Shown here piece by piece: positions 1 to 9,057 of a DNA stretch of 64,000 nt. Where the stretch lies: positions 1 through 64,000 of the forward strand of contig CAJUMJ010000025.1 in NCBI GenBank assembly GCA_910587095.1, given 5' to 3'. Numbering within the stretch: position 1 is the first letter of the stretch; every line of letters begins with the position of its first letter. This DNA is from an uncultured Lachnospiraceae bacterium (GTDB taxonomy: Bacteria; Bacillota; Clostridia; Lachnospirales; Lachnospiraceae). Under the pieces are notes generated by a model. That model was not told the origin of the DNA. It did no database searches and saw nothing but the letters and a program-made list of their open reading frames with translations. Made by a program: the position numbers and the translations under genes.

Positions 1-73
1 GATCCTGCGGAACAAGCCCTTCGAGACTGACCATTTCCAGTGTATTTCTTTCCGACTTTTCTTTTATCAGCAT
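1..73 (-). CDS. IS1182-like transposase, N-terminal fragment cut by window edge
   Basis: Only the first 24 codons lie in the window; the gene runs off the left edge. The start ATG (complement of 71-73) is preceded by a GGGTGAGG ribosome binding site. The readable N-terminus has the pattern LEMVSLEGLVPQD, which I recognise from the start of IS1182-family DDE transposases of Firmicutes, where it is usually followed by a HLLRKID-like stretch. This is recall of family pattern, not a search result, and 24 residues is little. If correct, an insertion sequence abuts the hpf gene, with its terminal inverted repeat somewhere in 74-130, a stretch rich in A and T. Confidence 0.55.
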   Translation of the reverse strand, partial: MLIKEKSERNTLEMVSLEGLVPQD

Positions 74-198
74 GTCCTCACCCCTGATTTTATTATATCA
101 AAAAAAGCCAGCTTTTGCTGACCTTTTTTGACAGTCTGGGGCGGTCCTTTACGGGCCGCCTGTTATTTTGCGTATTGTCCGAACATAGGTGTAAATTG

Positions 199-228
199 TT
201 GCAATCAGAGAGGCGGATATGCTATACT
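199..228 (+). promoter_or_regulatory. Sigma-A-type promoter of hpf
   Basis: TTGCAA (199-204), 18-bp spacer, TATACT (223-228). It lies about 45 bp upstream of the chosen hpf start and is the only good hexamer pair in the intergenic region. Confidence 0.6.
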
Positions 229-271
229 GAACTCAGGTTTATACTATACTCCAATGAAAGGGATGAGGCAG

Positions 272-799
272 ATGAGATTTAACATTGTCGGAAAAAATAT
301 TGAGGTGACAGAGGGGTTACGGGCAGCAGTCGAGGACAAGATCGGTAAACTTGAGAAGTTTTTTACCGAGGACACAGAAGTGCATGTTACACTCAGCGTA
401 GAGAAGGACCGTCAGAAGATTGAGGTGACGATCCCTGTGAAGGGGAATATTATACGATCCGAGCAGGTCAGCAGCGATATGTATGTATCTATTGATCTGG
501 TGGAGGAGATCATCGAGAGACAGCTTAAGAAGTATAAGAATAAGTTGGTGGACAAGAAGCAGGGCGGCGGCTCTTTCCGTCAGGAATTTATCGAAAAGGA
601 TTATATGGAGGAGGAAGAGGTACAGATCATCCGCACGAAAAAGTTTGATATCAAGCCTATGTATCCCGAGGATGCATGCGTTCAGATGGAGCTTTTGGGA
701 CACAGCTTTTTCGTATTTTGCAATGCGGAGACAGATCAGGTGAATGTGGTCTATAAGAGAAAGGGAAATACCTACGGGCTGATTGAGCCTGAAAATTAG
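272..799 (+). CDS. hpf: Ribosome hibernation promoting factor, long form
   Basis: Long-form HPF (RaiA/YvyD type) binds the 30S subunit and drives 100S ribosome dimers in stationary phase or stress. The 175-residue product has an N-terminal S30AE domain (about 1-100, beginning MRFNIVGKNIEVTEGLR) with the alternating charged helix GKLEKFF, a lysine/glutamate-rich linker, and a C-terminal dimerisation domain (about 115-172) containing FDIKPMYPEDACVQMELLGH. The length fits the long form. The open frame extends upstream, but homologues start at MRFNI; the ATG at 272 has AAAGGGATGAGG just before it, so ATGs at 254 and 263 are less likely. It has its own promoter at 199-228 and is followed by a strong hairpin. 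Confidence 0.93.
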   Translation: MRFNIVGKNIEVTEGLRAAVEDKIGKLEKFFTEDTEVHVTLSVEKDRQKIEVTIPVKGNIIRSEQVSSDMYVSIDLVEEIIERQLKKYKNKLVDKKQGGGSFRQEFIEKDYMEEEEVQIIRTKKFDIKPMYPEDACVQMELLGHSFFVFCNAETDQVNVVYKRKGNTYGLIEPEN

Positions 800-815
800 A
801 ATGTGTATAAAGATT

Positions 816-844
816 GCGGCAGGAGGGGAGATTCCTCCTGCCGC
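816..844. terminator. Hairpin between convergent hpf and the 115-residue gene
   Basis: GCGGCAGGAGG (816-826) pairs with CCTCCTGCCGC (834-844) around a short loop: a stem of 11 base pairs between convergent genes, so probably a bidirectional terminator. Only a short T tract follows on either side. Confidence 0.65.
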
Positions 845-852
845 TTTGCCGT

Positions 853-1200
853 TCATAGCTTTCTGTACAGGGTAAGTCTCACCCGGTCTGCGCTCAGATC
901 AATATCGGCGCGTTCGATCATCATGCCGACCAGGAGGAGCTGGCTGGTTTCTCCCGGATCGCCGCTGCCTGCGAGTTCCCAGTAGATATCCTGCATGCCG
1001 TCATTCTTCTGGCCGTTGAGATAATTGTCCAGAAGGTTTAGCTTGTCGGTATAGGCAGGATCAAAATCGGACTGTAAAAAAATGGTGACCTGGTCTGGCT
1101 TTCGCTCGATCCGTGTCTCGATACAAGTCGCTTCCAGAGCAAAGAAGAACATGGTCAGTTCCTCTACGATTTTAGCGGTCTTTTTTTCTTCATGTGTCAT
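853..1200 (-). CDS. Conserved-looking hypothetical protein, 115 residues
   Basis: Not recognised. The protein is soluble, with no signal peptide or membrane segment: an N-terminal helix (MTHEEKKTAKIVEELTMFFF) followed by alternating strands and helices. Start ATG (complement of 1198-1200) has GAGGATAAC before it. The gene begins 7 bp after the stop of the DUF1576 membrane-protein gene, with its ribosome binding site inside the end of that gene, so the two are probably one operon. Coding potential is good (clean stop, Shine-Dalgarno site, ends at the hpf hairpin). Function unknown. Confidence 0.75.
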   Translation of the reverse strand: MTHEEKKTAKIVEELTMFFFALEATCIETRIERKPDQVTIFLQSDFDPAYTDKLNLLDNYLNGQKNDGMQDIYWELAGSGDPGETSQLLLVGMMIERADIDLSADRVRLTLYRKL

Positions 1201-1207
1201 GTTATCC

Positions 1208-2509
1208 TCATTTCTGCGGCTGTTGCGCCGCTTTTTTCTGGCTCTTTTTCAGCTTATGGCCTTTGATAAAACTTTCCAGGGTGGGCACCAGTACAATGGC
1301 AACCAGGCCGGTGGAAAAACCGTTGTTGTACAGATTGAGTCCTCCGTAGAGGGAGGAGGTGCAGACAACAACCGTAGCGTGGAGCATACCGGCGATAATT
1401 CCGGCCGGAATGCCAAACTGTCCGGCGACAGGGGAAAGACCCGCGGCAAAGACGGCGCCCATCTGCATTCCCGCCGTGGTGGGAAGCATGTGAGTGAAAA
1501 AAGTGGATCCAAAAACGCCCAGGAGTACCGGCAGATAGTTGCGTGCGTGGATGCCGAAAGCGGCGAACCCGAAGGATGTCAAAATGGCGCCGACAACAGG
1601 GCCGGACAGATCGCCGCCTATGAGAAGTATGTAGGCGGTACAGATGAGGCCCACGATCCCCATATTGACTAAAGTGATCGGTGCTCCATCCATCAGGACG
1701 AAATCCGCCACGGCACGGCCGGGATGCTGCATCAGCTTAAAAAGCGGTTTCAGCTTCCAATTGTTTAAAAACAGGCCAAAGAGAAATGCCGCCAGAAAAT
1801 ACATGCAAAGGCCGACAAGCAGCCACCGGGGTCTTCCGTAGCTCCAGATAAACACGCTGTTGCTCTCCAGGCCGAAGGACTGGAGAACACATACCATCAC
1901 GAAGGCGAAAAGGCCGCCCGCGAATCCCATGTTAAAGAGGTTGTAGCCCATGTGCATGGAGGCGGTATGTACGGAGAGGGGCGGCAGGACAAAACCCGCG
2001 AAGACGCCGACGGTAATTGCGACAGTCAGATTCAGCGCGAAAGAAAACGGCAGAAGATACACAAGCTCTGTCACCATGGGAGCCAGACAGGATCCGAAGA
2101 GGGCAGTGTAGATATAGCGGTTCATTCCGCTTCGGTGGAAGCGGGCAAAGAGCCAGGTGCCGAGGAGCATGGGCAGAACGTTGACCGGATTCTTGCCAAA
2201 GAGGGCGAAACCCGCATTGATAAAAAGAACCGCCATGGTGAGTCCTGTAAAGGGAATTTTCTGCCGGCGGATTAACAGGATTCCAAGTCCCAGCACCAGT
2301 CCCGCGTTAAAGAAAGCGGGGCCGAAACCTGCCAGCTTAAAGTAGTCCGTGACCAGGGCGTCTCTTGTGAGGATAATGGTCGCCATGCCACGCAGAAGTT
2401 CCAAGGGCGGGGCCAAAGCCAGAGCGGCTGCAAAAAGGAGCAGCACCGTGGCGACGCTGAATACGAAAAGTTCCCGTCCTTCCAGTTTCTTTCGAATGTT
2501 TTCTCCCAT
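1208..2509 (-). CDS. DUF1576 family polytopic membrane protein
   Basis: A 433-residue integral membrane protein with about 11-12 hydrophobic segments spread over most of its length and a basic C-terminal tail (KGHKLKKSQKKAAQQPQK). Two halves each contain Gly/Asn-rich motifs (HTASMHMGYNLFNMGFAGG; SLYGGLNLYNNGFSTG), a pattern I associate with DUF1576, a Firmicutes family with no established function; the duplicated motif suggests an internal repeat and a transporter-like fold (inference). Start ATG (complement of 2507-2509) chosen because CACAGGAGGATT precedes it by 7 bp; the open frame extends 67 codons further without such a site. It leads the operon with the 115-residue gene. Confidence 0.82.
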   Translation of the reverse strand: MGENIRKKLEGRELFVFSVATVLLLFAAALALAPPLELLRGMATIILTRDALVTDYFKLAGFGPAFFNAGLVLGLGILLIRRQKIPFTGLTMAVLFINAGFALFGKNPVNVLPMLLGTWLFARFHRSGMNRYIYTALFGSCLAPMVTELVYLLPFSFALNLTVAITVGVFAGFVLPPLSVHTASMHMGYNLFNMGFAGGLFAFVMVCVLQSFGLESNSVFIWSYGRPRWLLVGLCMYFLAAFLFGLFLNNWKLKPLFKLMQHPGRAVADFVLMDGAPITLVNMGIVGLICTAYILLIGGDLSGPVVGAILTSFGFAAFGIHARNYLPVLLGVFGSTFFTHMLPTTAGMQMGAVFAAGLSPVAGQFGIPAGIIAGMLHATVVVCTSSLYGGLNLYNNGFSTGLVAIVLVPTLESFIKGHKLKKSQKKAAQQPQK

Positions 2510-2689
2510 ACGCAAATCCTCCTGTGAAAAAACGAATATATCTCTATCATAACAAGATATGCGAGGCAAGACAATCGGATATTTGACCGGCGCAACATCC
2601 TTATTGGAAGTTGTCCCCTGGAATAACGCTTCCGTGACGAACATATATTTACGGTGAAAGCGGCAGCCGGGCGGCGGAGAGTGTATTGC

Positions 2690-3838
2690 ATGGATAGAAA
2701 GGAAAGACAAAGCGGGAAATTTGGATGGAGGGAGACGATTTTAAAGATCGGATCGCTTTTGATGCTTGCTCTTTGCTGTGTGTGTATTATCGGAGAGCTG
2801 TCCGGATGGCGGGAGGGCGGACGCTTATTTTCGGAGGATCAGGCGGTTTCGGTAACCGCGGACGGCAGTTTTATCAAATGGGTGGAACTCCACGTCACCT
2901 GCGAGGCGCTGGAGGCGGCCTACAATCTGGATGTGGACAGCTACAAAGATGAGGTTCACCTGGACTGGATCGAACTATTGGCCTATGTGGGGGCAAAGAC
3001 CGGCGGCGCGTTCGATAAAAACAGCGTCCGGCAGATTGAGTACGCAGCGGAAAAACTCAAAAGCGGCGAAAACACAATGGAAGAGCTGACAAAGAATATG
3101 GAGTATTACGACTATTATCTGGAGGCGTATACCGCGGTTCTTGGCGGGATGGTGGGTGAGTTCACACTGGGAGGGACGCGCTACTACGGTCTGAAAGCTT
3201 TTTCTCCTATCGCGAAGGGGTTTGATTACAGTCATTACGACGATTTTGGCACTTCGAGAAGTTATGGATATTCGAGGCCGCATTTGGGGCACGACATGAT
3301 GGGGCTGATCGGCACGCCGATCATCGCCGTTGAATCCGGCTACGTGGAAGCTCTTGGCTGGAATCAGTATGGCGGATGGCGTATCGGTATCCGAAGTTTT
3401 GACGGAAAACGTTACTATTATTATGCGCATTTGCGTCAGAATTATCCCTATGCGGAGGGCCTTGAGGAGGGGAGTGTGGTGACGGCCGGGGATGTGATCG
3501 GTTATATGGGGCACACCGGCTACAGCGCGAAGGAAAATGTGAACAACATAAAAACGGTGCATCTTCATTGGGGGTTACAACTTATTTTTGACGAGTCACA
3601 GAAGGAGGGAAATAACGAAATATGGGTGGACTGCTATGAGCTTTCCAAGTTCCTTTACAGAAATCGCTGTGAAGTCGAGAAGGTGGGAGATTCCAGAGAG
3701 TGGAGGAGGGTTGTTCCCATGACGGACCCGGCGGTGGAGGAGTATAATAAACAAAAGAAATTGTTGAAAACATACCTCGATTCAGATATACTTTTTATAG
3801 GGTCAATGCGAAGTTGGAATGGGGATACGAGAATTTAA
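2690..3838 (+). CDS. Membrane-anchored M23 (LytM-type) peptidase
   Basis: 382 residues. A single N-terminal membrane segment (about 16-37) anchors an extracellular protein. After an uncharacterised helical region (about 60-165) comes a C-terminal M23 domain: HxxxD zinc ligands in HLGHD (about 198-202), a YYYYAHL strand motif (about 245) and the final HxH pair in HLHWG (about 291-293). All zinc ligands are present, so activity as a peptidoglycan endopeptidase is likely. Residues after the M23 core continue for about 85 more. Start ATG 2690 chosen over the more upstream frame because of the GGCGGAGAG site. Divergent from the DUF1576 gene. Could be a sporulation (SpoIIQ-like) or general cell wall enzyme; the sequence does not decide. 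Confidence 0.85.
   Translation: MDRKERQSGKFGWRETILKIGSLLMLALCCVCIIGELSGWREGGRLFSEDQAVSVTADGSFIKWVELHVTCEALEAAYNLDVDSYKDEVHLDWIELLAYVGAKTGGAFDKNSVRQIEYAAEKLKSGENTMEELTKNMEYYDYYLEAYTAVLGGMVGEFTLGGTRYYGLKAFSPIAKGFDYSHYDDFGTSRSYGYSRPHLGHDMMGLIGTPIIAVESGYVEALGWNQYGGWRIGIRSFDGKRYYYYAHLRQNYPYAEGLEEGSVVTAGDVIGYMGHTGYSAKENVNNIKTVHLHWGLQLIFDESQKEGNNEIWVDCYELSKFLYRNRCEVEKVGDSREWRRVVPMTDPAVEEYNKQKKLLKTYLDSDILFIGSMRSWNGDTRI
3764..3792 (+). promoter_or_regulatory. Promoter for the chemoreceptor gene inside the M23 gene
   Basis: TTGAAA (3764-3769), 17-bp spacer, TATACT (3787-3792), about 60 bp upstream of the chemoreceptor start. Sigma-A-like; no sigma-D (TAAA/GCCGATAA) motif was seen. Confidence 0.5.
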
Positions 3839-3853
3839 CTTAGGAGAGGGATT

Positions 3854-5548
3854 ATGGGAAAAACAAAGAAGGTAACGTCGGAAACAAAGAGTCAGGCGGC
3901 GCAACTGAAAAAACTTGTGCGTCAGGCAGCGATGTCAGTGGTAACGGGAGGTGTGTTGCTGCTTGGATTCATTGGGTTTAGTATTGGAGTGTCAGCCATA
4001 AACACCGCCCAGGTCAACACAACCGTGGCGCTGAACCAGTATCGGGTTGCGTCCAAAACTTTGACTTACGACATACAGTCTTACGCGGTTACCGGAGATC
4101 AGAGATATTATGACGGCTACATGAAAGAACTGAATGAGGATCAAAACAGGGAAAAGGCGGTTGCGGCTTTGGAGAAGTGCGGCCTTAAGGAAGATGAGTG
4201 GACAAGCCTGAACCAGATTGCTTCGATGTCCAATAATCTGGTTCCGCTTGAGGAGGAGGCGATCGCTTATGTGAAGGCGGGCGATCTGGCTGCTGCTCAG
4301 GCGTGTGTGTTCAGCTCGGAGTACGGAAATTCCGTGGATCAGATCAATGAGCAGACGGATCAGACGATCCATAATATTTTGGAGAGGAAGAACCGGGGAC
4401 AGTCAATGCTGAAGTTTTTTCAGTTTATTTTTGAGGTCCTGTTCGCGATATCTTTCCTGTATGTCGTGAAGGAGTTTGTAAGAACGATAAAGTTTTCCGA
4501 GAAAGAGCTTCTGGAGCCGATCTTGAAGGTGTCCGGCCAGATGGATTCGCTTGCGGGAGGGGAATTCCATGTGGAGCTTGATCTGGAAGAGAATGAGAGC
4601 GAAGTCGGCAGGATGGTTACGGCGATCGCGTTTATGAAACAGAACCTGCTTGGTATGATAGAGGAGATTACTCAGACGCTTGAAAAGATGGGGAACGGAG
4701 ATTACCGGGTCGAGATTCAGCAGGAGTATGTAGGAGAATTCGTATCGATCAAGGATTCCTTCATTCAAATCGGGGAGAAAATGAGAAAGACGATCAGTAC
4801 GATACGTGCCGTTTCGGGACAGATTGACAGCGGTTCGGAACAATTGGCGTACGCGGCCCAGGATCTGGCCGAGAACTGTACGATGCAGGCGGCTCAGGTA
4901 TCGGAACTGATGTCGGCGTTTGACGCTATGACAAAGAACATGGAAGGAAATGCGCATGAGGCGGAGGAATCTGCAAGAATGGCCGCGGAAGCGGGCGGGA
5001 CGCTGACAAAAGGCAACGAAAAGCTGCAGGAATTAAAGGGATCGATTCAGGAGATCGGCAAGTGCTCCGAGCAGATCGGTACGATTATAGAAGCGATAGA
5101 GGATATTGCCTCACAGACAAATCTTTTGGCACTCAATGCCGCAATTGAGGCGGCAAGAGCGGGCGAAGCGGGTAAAGGCTTTGCGGTCGTGGCGGAGCAG
5201 GTGAAAAATCTGGCGAACGAGTCGTCTAAGGCGGCCGGCAGGACGACGGAGCTGATAGAGACGACCGTCTCGGTGATGGACAGGAGTATTACCATTGCGG
5301 AGGAGACGGAGGCCAACATGAACGTGGTTATGACGGACGCAAAAGCGGCCACGGAAAAGATGGGACAGATCGAGCAGATTTTGAAGCGGGATACAAAGCG
5401 TATGCAGGAACTGAACGAAAACGTGATGCAGGTTTCCTCGGCCGTTGACAACAACTCTGCCACATCCGAGGAGACAGCCGCTGTCAGCGAGGAACAGAAG
5501 GTTCAGGTGGAGACTATGGTAGACTTGATGAGCAAATTTGAGATATAA
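3854..5548 (+). CDS. Methyl-accepting chemotaxis protein
   Basis: A 564-residue chemoreceptor. Transmembrane segment 1 (about 30-52) and 2 (about 186-206) bracket a short, mostly helical extracellular domain of about 130 residues with [18 protein letters not shown], resembling a four-helix-bundle sensor. A HAMP region follows (about 208-260) with a possible second HAMP-like helix pair, then the long cytoplasmic coiled coil; the conserved hairpin tip (about 418-455) contains [20 protein letters not shown] and [13 protein letters not shown], the CheA/CheW contact region. Methylation helices flank it (for example [20 protein letters not shown] near the C-terminus). Ligand unknown. AGGAGAGGG precedes the ATG. 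Implies chemotaxis and motility elsewhere in the genome. Confidence 0.95.
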   Translation: MGKTKKVTSETKSQAAQLKKLVRQAAMSVVTGGVLLLGFIGFSIGVSAINTAQVNTTVALNQYRVASKTLTYDIQSYAVTGDQRYYDGYMKELNEDQNREKAVAALEKCGLKEDEWTSLNQIASMSNNLVPLEEEAIAYVKAGDLAAAQACVFSSEYGNSVDQINEQTDQTIHNILERKNRGQSMLKFFQFIFEVLFAISFLYVVKEFVRTIKFSEKELLEPILKVSGQMDSLAGGEFHVELDLEENESEVGRMVTAIAFMKQNLLGMIEEITQTLEKMGNGDYRVEIQQEYVGEFVSIKDSFIQIGEKMRKTISTIRAVSGQIDSGSEQLAYAAQDLAENCTMQAAQVSELMSAFDAMTKNMEGNAHEAEESARMAAEAGGTLTKGNEKLQELKGSIQEIGKCSEQIGTIIEAIEDIASQTNLLALNAAIEAARAGEAGKGFAVVAEQVKNLANESSKAAGRTTELIETTVSVMDRSITIAEETEANMNVVMTDAKAATEKMGQIEQILKRDTKRMQELNENVMQVSSAVDNNSATSEETAAVSEEQKVQVETMVDLMSKFEI

Positions 5549-5565
5549 AAGCACGGTCTGTTAGA

Positions 5566-5594
5566 TTGCAAAAAGAGAATCGCTATGATACAAT
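5566..5594 (+). promoter_or_regulatory. Promoter of the butyrate operon
   Basis: TTGCAA (5566-5571), 17-bp spacer, TACAAT (5589-5594), giving a leader of about 90 nt before thl. This is the only convincing promoter seen for the six-gene cluster. No Rex-type TTGTTAANNNNTTAACAA operator was seen beside it. Confidence 0.65.
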
Positions 5595-5690
5595 AGTAAC
5601 GGCGACAATGACAAAAAAATAACAAACGTCGGCAAGCCTTGAATGCAGGGCTTTTCAACAAAAAATAACACAGATATGGAGGAGAAGAAA

Positions 5691-6872
5691 ATGGCAAAAA
5701 AAGTAGTTTTGGCAGGCGCCTGCCGTACGGCGATCGGCACGATGGGCGGGGGCTTGAGCACCACACCGGCAGCGGAGCTTGGAGCAATCGTAATCAAAGA
5801 GGCATTGAACAGAGCGGGTGTAGCTCCTGAGAAGGTTGATCAGGTATACATGGGCTGTGTTATTCAGGCAGGGCAGGGTCAGAACGTGGCTCGCCAGTCC
5901 TCCATCAAGGCAGGCATTCCCAATGAAGTTCCGGCAGTTACCATCAACGTAGTCTGCGGTTCCGGCTTAAACTGTGTGAATATGGCGGCACAGATGATCC
6001 AGGCGGGCGACGCCGATATCGTGGTTGCCGGCGGTATGGAGAATATGTCCATGGCTCCCTACGCTGTTATGCAGGGCCGTTACGGTTACAGAATGAACAA
6101 CGGCACTCTGGTAGACACGATGGTTAACGATGCTCTGTGGGATGCTTTCAATAACTACCATATGATTATGACTGCGGACAATATCTGCAGAGAGTGGGGC
6201 CTTACCCGTGAGGAGCTGGATGAGTTTGCACTTAAGAGCCAGACGAAGGCGGAAGCTGCACAGAAGAGCGGCGCGTTCGACAAGGAGATCGTGCCTGTTA
6301 TGGTGAAGAAGAGAAAAGAGATGGTTGAGTTTAAGGTTGACGAGGGGCCAAGACCGGGATCTACCATTGAGGGCCTGCAGAAGCTTCGTCCGATCAATCC
6401 CGACGGCTTCGTGACGGCAGGAAACGCTTCCGGTATCAACGACGGCGCGGCTGCCATCGTTGTTATGAGCGAGGAGAAAGCGAAAGAGCTGGGCGTAAAG
6501 CCTATGGCAACCTTTGTGGCAGGCGCGCTTGCCGGCTGCAGACCCGAGGTAATGGGTATCGGTCCTGTTCCGGCTACAAAGAAGGTTATGGAGAAGGCCG
6601 GCTACAAGATTGAAGATTTTGATATTATCGAGGCGAACGAGGCGTTTGCGGCACAGTCCGTAGCGGTAGGCAAGGAGCTGGGCATTGATGTAGACAAGCA
6701 GCTCAATCCGAACGGCGGCGCGATTGCGCTCGGTCATCCGGTTGGCGCTTCCGGCGCGCGTATTCTTGTAACGCTGCTTCATGAGATGGAGGCAAAGGGC
6801 GCGAAGAAAGGTCTTGCAACCCTGTGTATCGGCGGCGGTATGGGTTGTGCAACAATTGTAGAGATGGATTAA
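5691..6872 (+). CDS. thl: Acetyl-CoA C-acetyltransferase (thiolase)
   Basis: Condenses two acetyl-CoA to acetoacetyl-CoA, the first step of butyrate synthesis. 393 residues, the normal length of biosynthetic thiolases. Catalytic residues are visible: nucleophile Cys89 in VCGSGLNC, His near 349 in GHPVGASGA, and Cys379 in CIGGGMGC. The N-terminus [19 protein letters not shown] is typical. Start ATG at 5691 has GGAGGAGAAG before it; an in-frame ATG 16 codons upstream lacks a site and is not conserved in the family. First gene of thl-crt-hbd-bcd-etfB-etfA; codon use is like its neighbours and strongly biased, as expected for an abundant enzyme. Confidence 0.97.
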   Translation: MAKKVVLAGACRTAIGTMGGGLSTTPAAELGAIVIKEALNRAGVAPEKVDQVYMGCVIQAGQGQNVARQSSIKAGIPNEVPAVTINVVCGSGLNCVNMAAQMIQAGDADIVVAGGMENMSMAPYAVMQGRYGYRMNNGTLVDTMVNDALWDAFNNYHMIMTADNICREWGLTREELDEFALKSQTKAEAAQKSGAFDKEIVPVMVKKRKEMVEFKVDEGPRPGSTIEGLQKLRPINPDGFVTAGNASGINDGAAAIVVMSEEKAKELGVKPMATFVAGALAGCRPEVMGIGPVPATKKVMEKAGYKIEDFDIIEANEAFAAQSVAVGKELGIDVDKQLNPNGGAIALGHPVGASGARILVTLLHEMEAKGAKKGLATLCIGGGMGCATIVEMD

Positions 6873-6881
6873 AAGATAATG

Positions 6882-7089
6882 GCGAAACGCATTCGGAGTT
6901 TTTGAAATTGTACAAACAGTATAATCAACGCAGACGCGCTTGCGCTCCGTTCCGAACGTAACGGTACTAAGCTCGAAAGAACCTCACTAAGTGCTGACCG
7001 TTTTAATCCGAAGGATTTAAACAGGCTGCAAGGGTCTGCTTATGGTTAGACTGTTTGCACAATGAATGAAGCATTGTGATGCGTTTCGC
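6882..7089. repeat. Nested inverted-repeat element between thl and crt (family 2, full copy)
   Basis: Outer arms GCGAAACGCAT (6882-6892) and ATGCGTTTCGC (7079-7089) are a perfect 11-bp inverted repeat. Inside them ATTGTACAAACAGT (6907-6920) pairs with ACTGTTTGCACAAT (7050-7063), 13 of 14; then GCAGAC with GTCTGC; then AACGGT with ACCGTT, enclosing small hairpins such as GCGCTTGCGC. A 41-bp block (6908-6948) recurs at 12646-12686 with 3 mismatches. It reads as a folded, non-coding, 208-bp element sitting inside an operon. Confidence 0.8.
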
Positions 7090-7127
7090 AATTGCCGGAA
7101 AATTAAACATAAATAAGGAGATAAACA

Positions 7128-7913
7128 ATGGAATTTGTATTATATGAAGTGAAAGGGCAGGTCGGCATCATCACGATCAACCGTGAGAAGGCGTTAAATG
7201 CGCTTAATTCCACAGTTCTGGACGAACTGAACGCAACCCTTGATGGCGTGGATCAAAATGAAGTGAGATGTCTGATTCTGACCGGCGCGGGCGAGAAGTC
7301 CTTCGTGGCAGGCGCGGATATCGGAGAGATGAGTACGCTCACCAAGGCGGAGGGCGAGGCCTTTGGCAAGAAGGGCAACGATGTGTTCCGCAAGTTGGAG
7401 ACTTTCCCGATTCCCGTGATTGCGGCTGTGAACGGCTTTGCGCTGGGCGGCGGCTGCGAGATCTCCATGAGCTGTGATATCAGAATCTGCTCCGAAAACG
7501 CGGTGTTCGGACAGCCCGAAGTCGGCCTTGGCATTACGCCCGGTTTCGGCGGCACACAGAGACTGGCGAGAATCGTCGGCCCCGGCATGGCGAAGCAGAT
7601 GATCTATACGGCAAGAAATATCAAGGCGGACGAGGCGCTTCGCATCGGTCTTGTAAACGCGGTTTATCCGCAGGCGGAGCTGATGGCTGCAGCGGAGAAG
7701 ATGGCTGCGGGAATCGCGAAGAACGCGCCTATCGCTGTGCGCAACTGCAAGAAAGCGATCAATGACGGCCTGGAGGTCAATATGGACGAGGCGATTGTGA
7801 TTGAGGAGAAGCTTTTCGGCGACTGCTTCGAGACGGAAGATCAGAAGTACGGCATGGCATTCTTCCTTGATAAGAACAAGGAGAAAGTGAAAGAGCCGTT
7901 TAAGAATTGCTAG
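7128..7913 (+). CDS. crt: 3-hydroxybutyryl-CoA dehydratase (crotonase)
   Basis: Dehydrates 3-hydroxybutyryl-CoA to crotonyl-CoA, the third step of the butyrate pathway. 261 residues, an enoyl-CoA hydratase/isomerase fold. The oxyanion-hole and CoA-binding motifs are present (FVAGADIGEM near 60; NGFALGGGCEISMSCD near 101-116), as are the two catalytic glutamates, one in GGGCEI and one in FGQPEVGLG. AAGGAG lies 8 bp before the ATG. Separated from thl by a 255-bp structured spacer and from hbd by 125 bp, both long for an operon of this kind. Confidence 0.96.
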   Translation: MEFVLYEVKGQVGIITINREKALNALNSTVLDELNATLDGVDQNEVRCLILTGAGEKSFVAGADIGEMSTLTKAEGEAFGKKGNDVFRKLETFPIPVIAAVNGFALGGGCEISMSCDIRICSENAVFGQPEVGLGITPGFGGTQRLARIVGPGMAKQMIYTARNIKADEALRIGLVNAVYPQAELMAAAEKMAAGIAKNAPIAVRNCKKAINDGLEVNMDEAIVIEEKLFGDCFETEDQKYGMAFFLDKNKEKVKEPFKNC

Positions 7914-8038
7914 AGCATTCATTTATCGAAGGCGGCCGCTTGGGTGGAAGAAGGAGTTCCCTCGGATATATTGCCACTTGAGTTGGTGCTTTTTGGACAA
8001 ACAAAATTAAAATATTAAATTTATAAGGAGGACTTACG

Positions 8039-8878
8039 ATGAAAGTAGGTATTATCGGGGCGGGAACCATGGGTTCCGGCATCGCGCAGGCATTTGCCAT
8101 GACAGATGGTTATGAGGTTTGCCTTTGCGATATCAAAGAAGAGTATGCGGAAGGCGGCAAGGCGAAGATCCAGAAGAATATGAACTTCCTTGTAGGCAAG
8201 GAGAAGATCAGCCAGGAGAAGGCTGACGAGATTATGGGCAAGATCACCACAGGATTAAACGGCATCTGTGCGGATTGCGATCTGATCGTAGAAGTGGCTC
8301 TTGAGAAGATGGAGATCAAGCAGGCGATCTTTAAAGAGCTGATGGGCATCGTGAAGAAGGACTGCATGTTTGCAAGCAACACTTCCTCTCTTTCCATCAC
8401 AAAGATCGGCGAGGGGCTTGACAGACCTATGATCGGTATGCATTTCTTCAACCCCGCTGACAGAATGAAACTGGTGGAGGTGATCAGAGGCGAGAACACT
8501 CCTCAAGAGATGGTAGATAAGATTACTGCGATCGCTACAGAGATCGGAAAGACGCCTGTACAGGTCAAGGAAGCGCCCGGTTTCGTGGTAAACAGAATTC
8601 TGATCCCGATGATCAACGAGGCAATCGGTGTTCTTGACGCAGGCACCGCTTCCGCAGAGGATATCGACGTGGCTATGCAGCTCGGCGCTTCCCATCCGAT
8701 GGGCCCGCTGCACCTTGGCGATCTGATCGGTTTGGATATCTGCCTGGCGATCATGGAAGTTCTCTACAATGAGACAAAGGACGAAAAATATGCACCTCAG
8801 CCTCTTCTCAAGAAGATGGTGGAGGAGAAGAAACTCGGCAGAAAGACAGGCGTTGGATTCTTCGATTACTCGAAATAA
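8039..8878 (+). CDS. hbd: 3-hydroxybutyryl-CoA dehydrogenase
   Basis: Reduces acetoacetyl-CoA to 3-hydroxybutyryl-CoA, using NAD(P)H. 279 residues, the usual bacterial length. The Rossmann motif GAGTMGSGIAQAFA (7-20) is followed by the NTSSLSIT loop, the catalytic His135 in GMHFFNPADRMKLVEV and a C-terminal helical domain with GPLHLGDLIGLD and GRKTGVGFFDY, all family signatures. AAGGAGG precedes the ATG. The stop codon lies inside a 7-bp inverted repeat that opens the next spacer. Confidence 0.96.
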   Translation: MKVGIIGAGTMGSGIAQAFAMTDGYEVCLCDIKEEYAEGGKAKIQKNMNFLVGKEKISQEKADEIMGKITTGLNGICADCDLIVEVALEKMEIKQAIFKELMGIVKKDCMFASNTSSLSITKIGEGLDRPMIGMHFFNPADRMKLVEVIRGENTPQEMVDKITAIATEIGKTPVQVKEAPGFVVNRILIPMINEAIGVLDAGTASAEDIDVAMQLGASHPMGPLHLGDLIGLDICLAIMEVLYNETKDEKYAPQPLLKKMVEEKKLGRKTGVGFFDYSK

Positions 8879-9033
8879 GCACGGTAAGCATTTTACGTTT
8901 GCTTATTGTGGCAGCGGATAGATTACAGACAACCAAAGAAAGGATTCTGACTGCTTGCGGTATGGAATCGTTTCTTTGCGTTGTTTGGGCACGGCAGTGC
9001 CCGGTATCTGCCCATCTTTATTATATTATAAAA
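8874..9033. repeat. Nested hairpin spacer between hbd and bcd
   Basis: AATAAGC (8874-8880, containing the hbd stop) pairs with GCTTATT (8901-8907). A long interrupted stem follows: ACAACCAAAGAAAGGATTC against GAATCGTTTCTTTGCGTTGT. A perfect hairpin GGGCAC-ggca-GTGCCC comes last. No copy of these arms was found elsewhere in the window. Non-coding on both strands. Confidence 0.65.
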
Positions 9034-9057
9034 TAAAACATGGAGGAATAAAAAATC

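Noticed and set aside
1082..1672. 196-codon plus-strand frame opposite the DUF1576 gene
   Set aside because: Overlaps a membrane protein gene with an excellent start and lacks any recognised domain.
5967..6782. 271-codon open frame on the minus strand opposite thl
   Set aside because: It is the antisense shadow of a highly codon-biased gene; no ribosome binding site and no recognisable protein.
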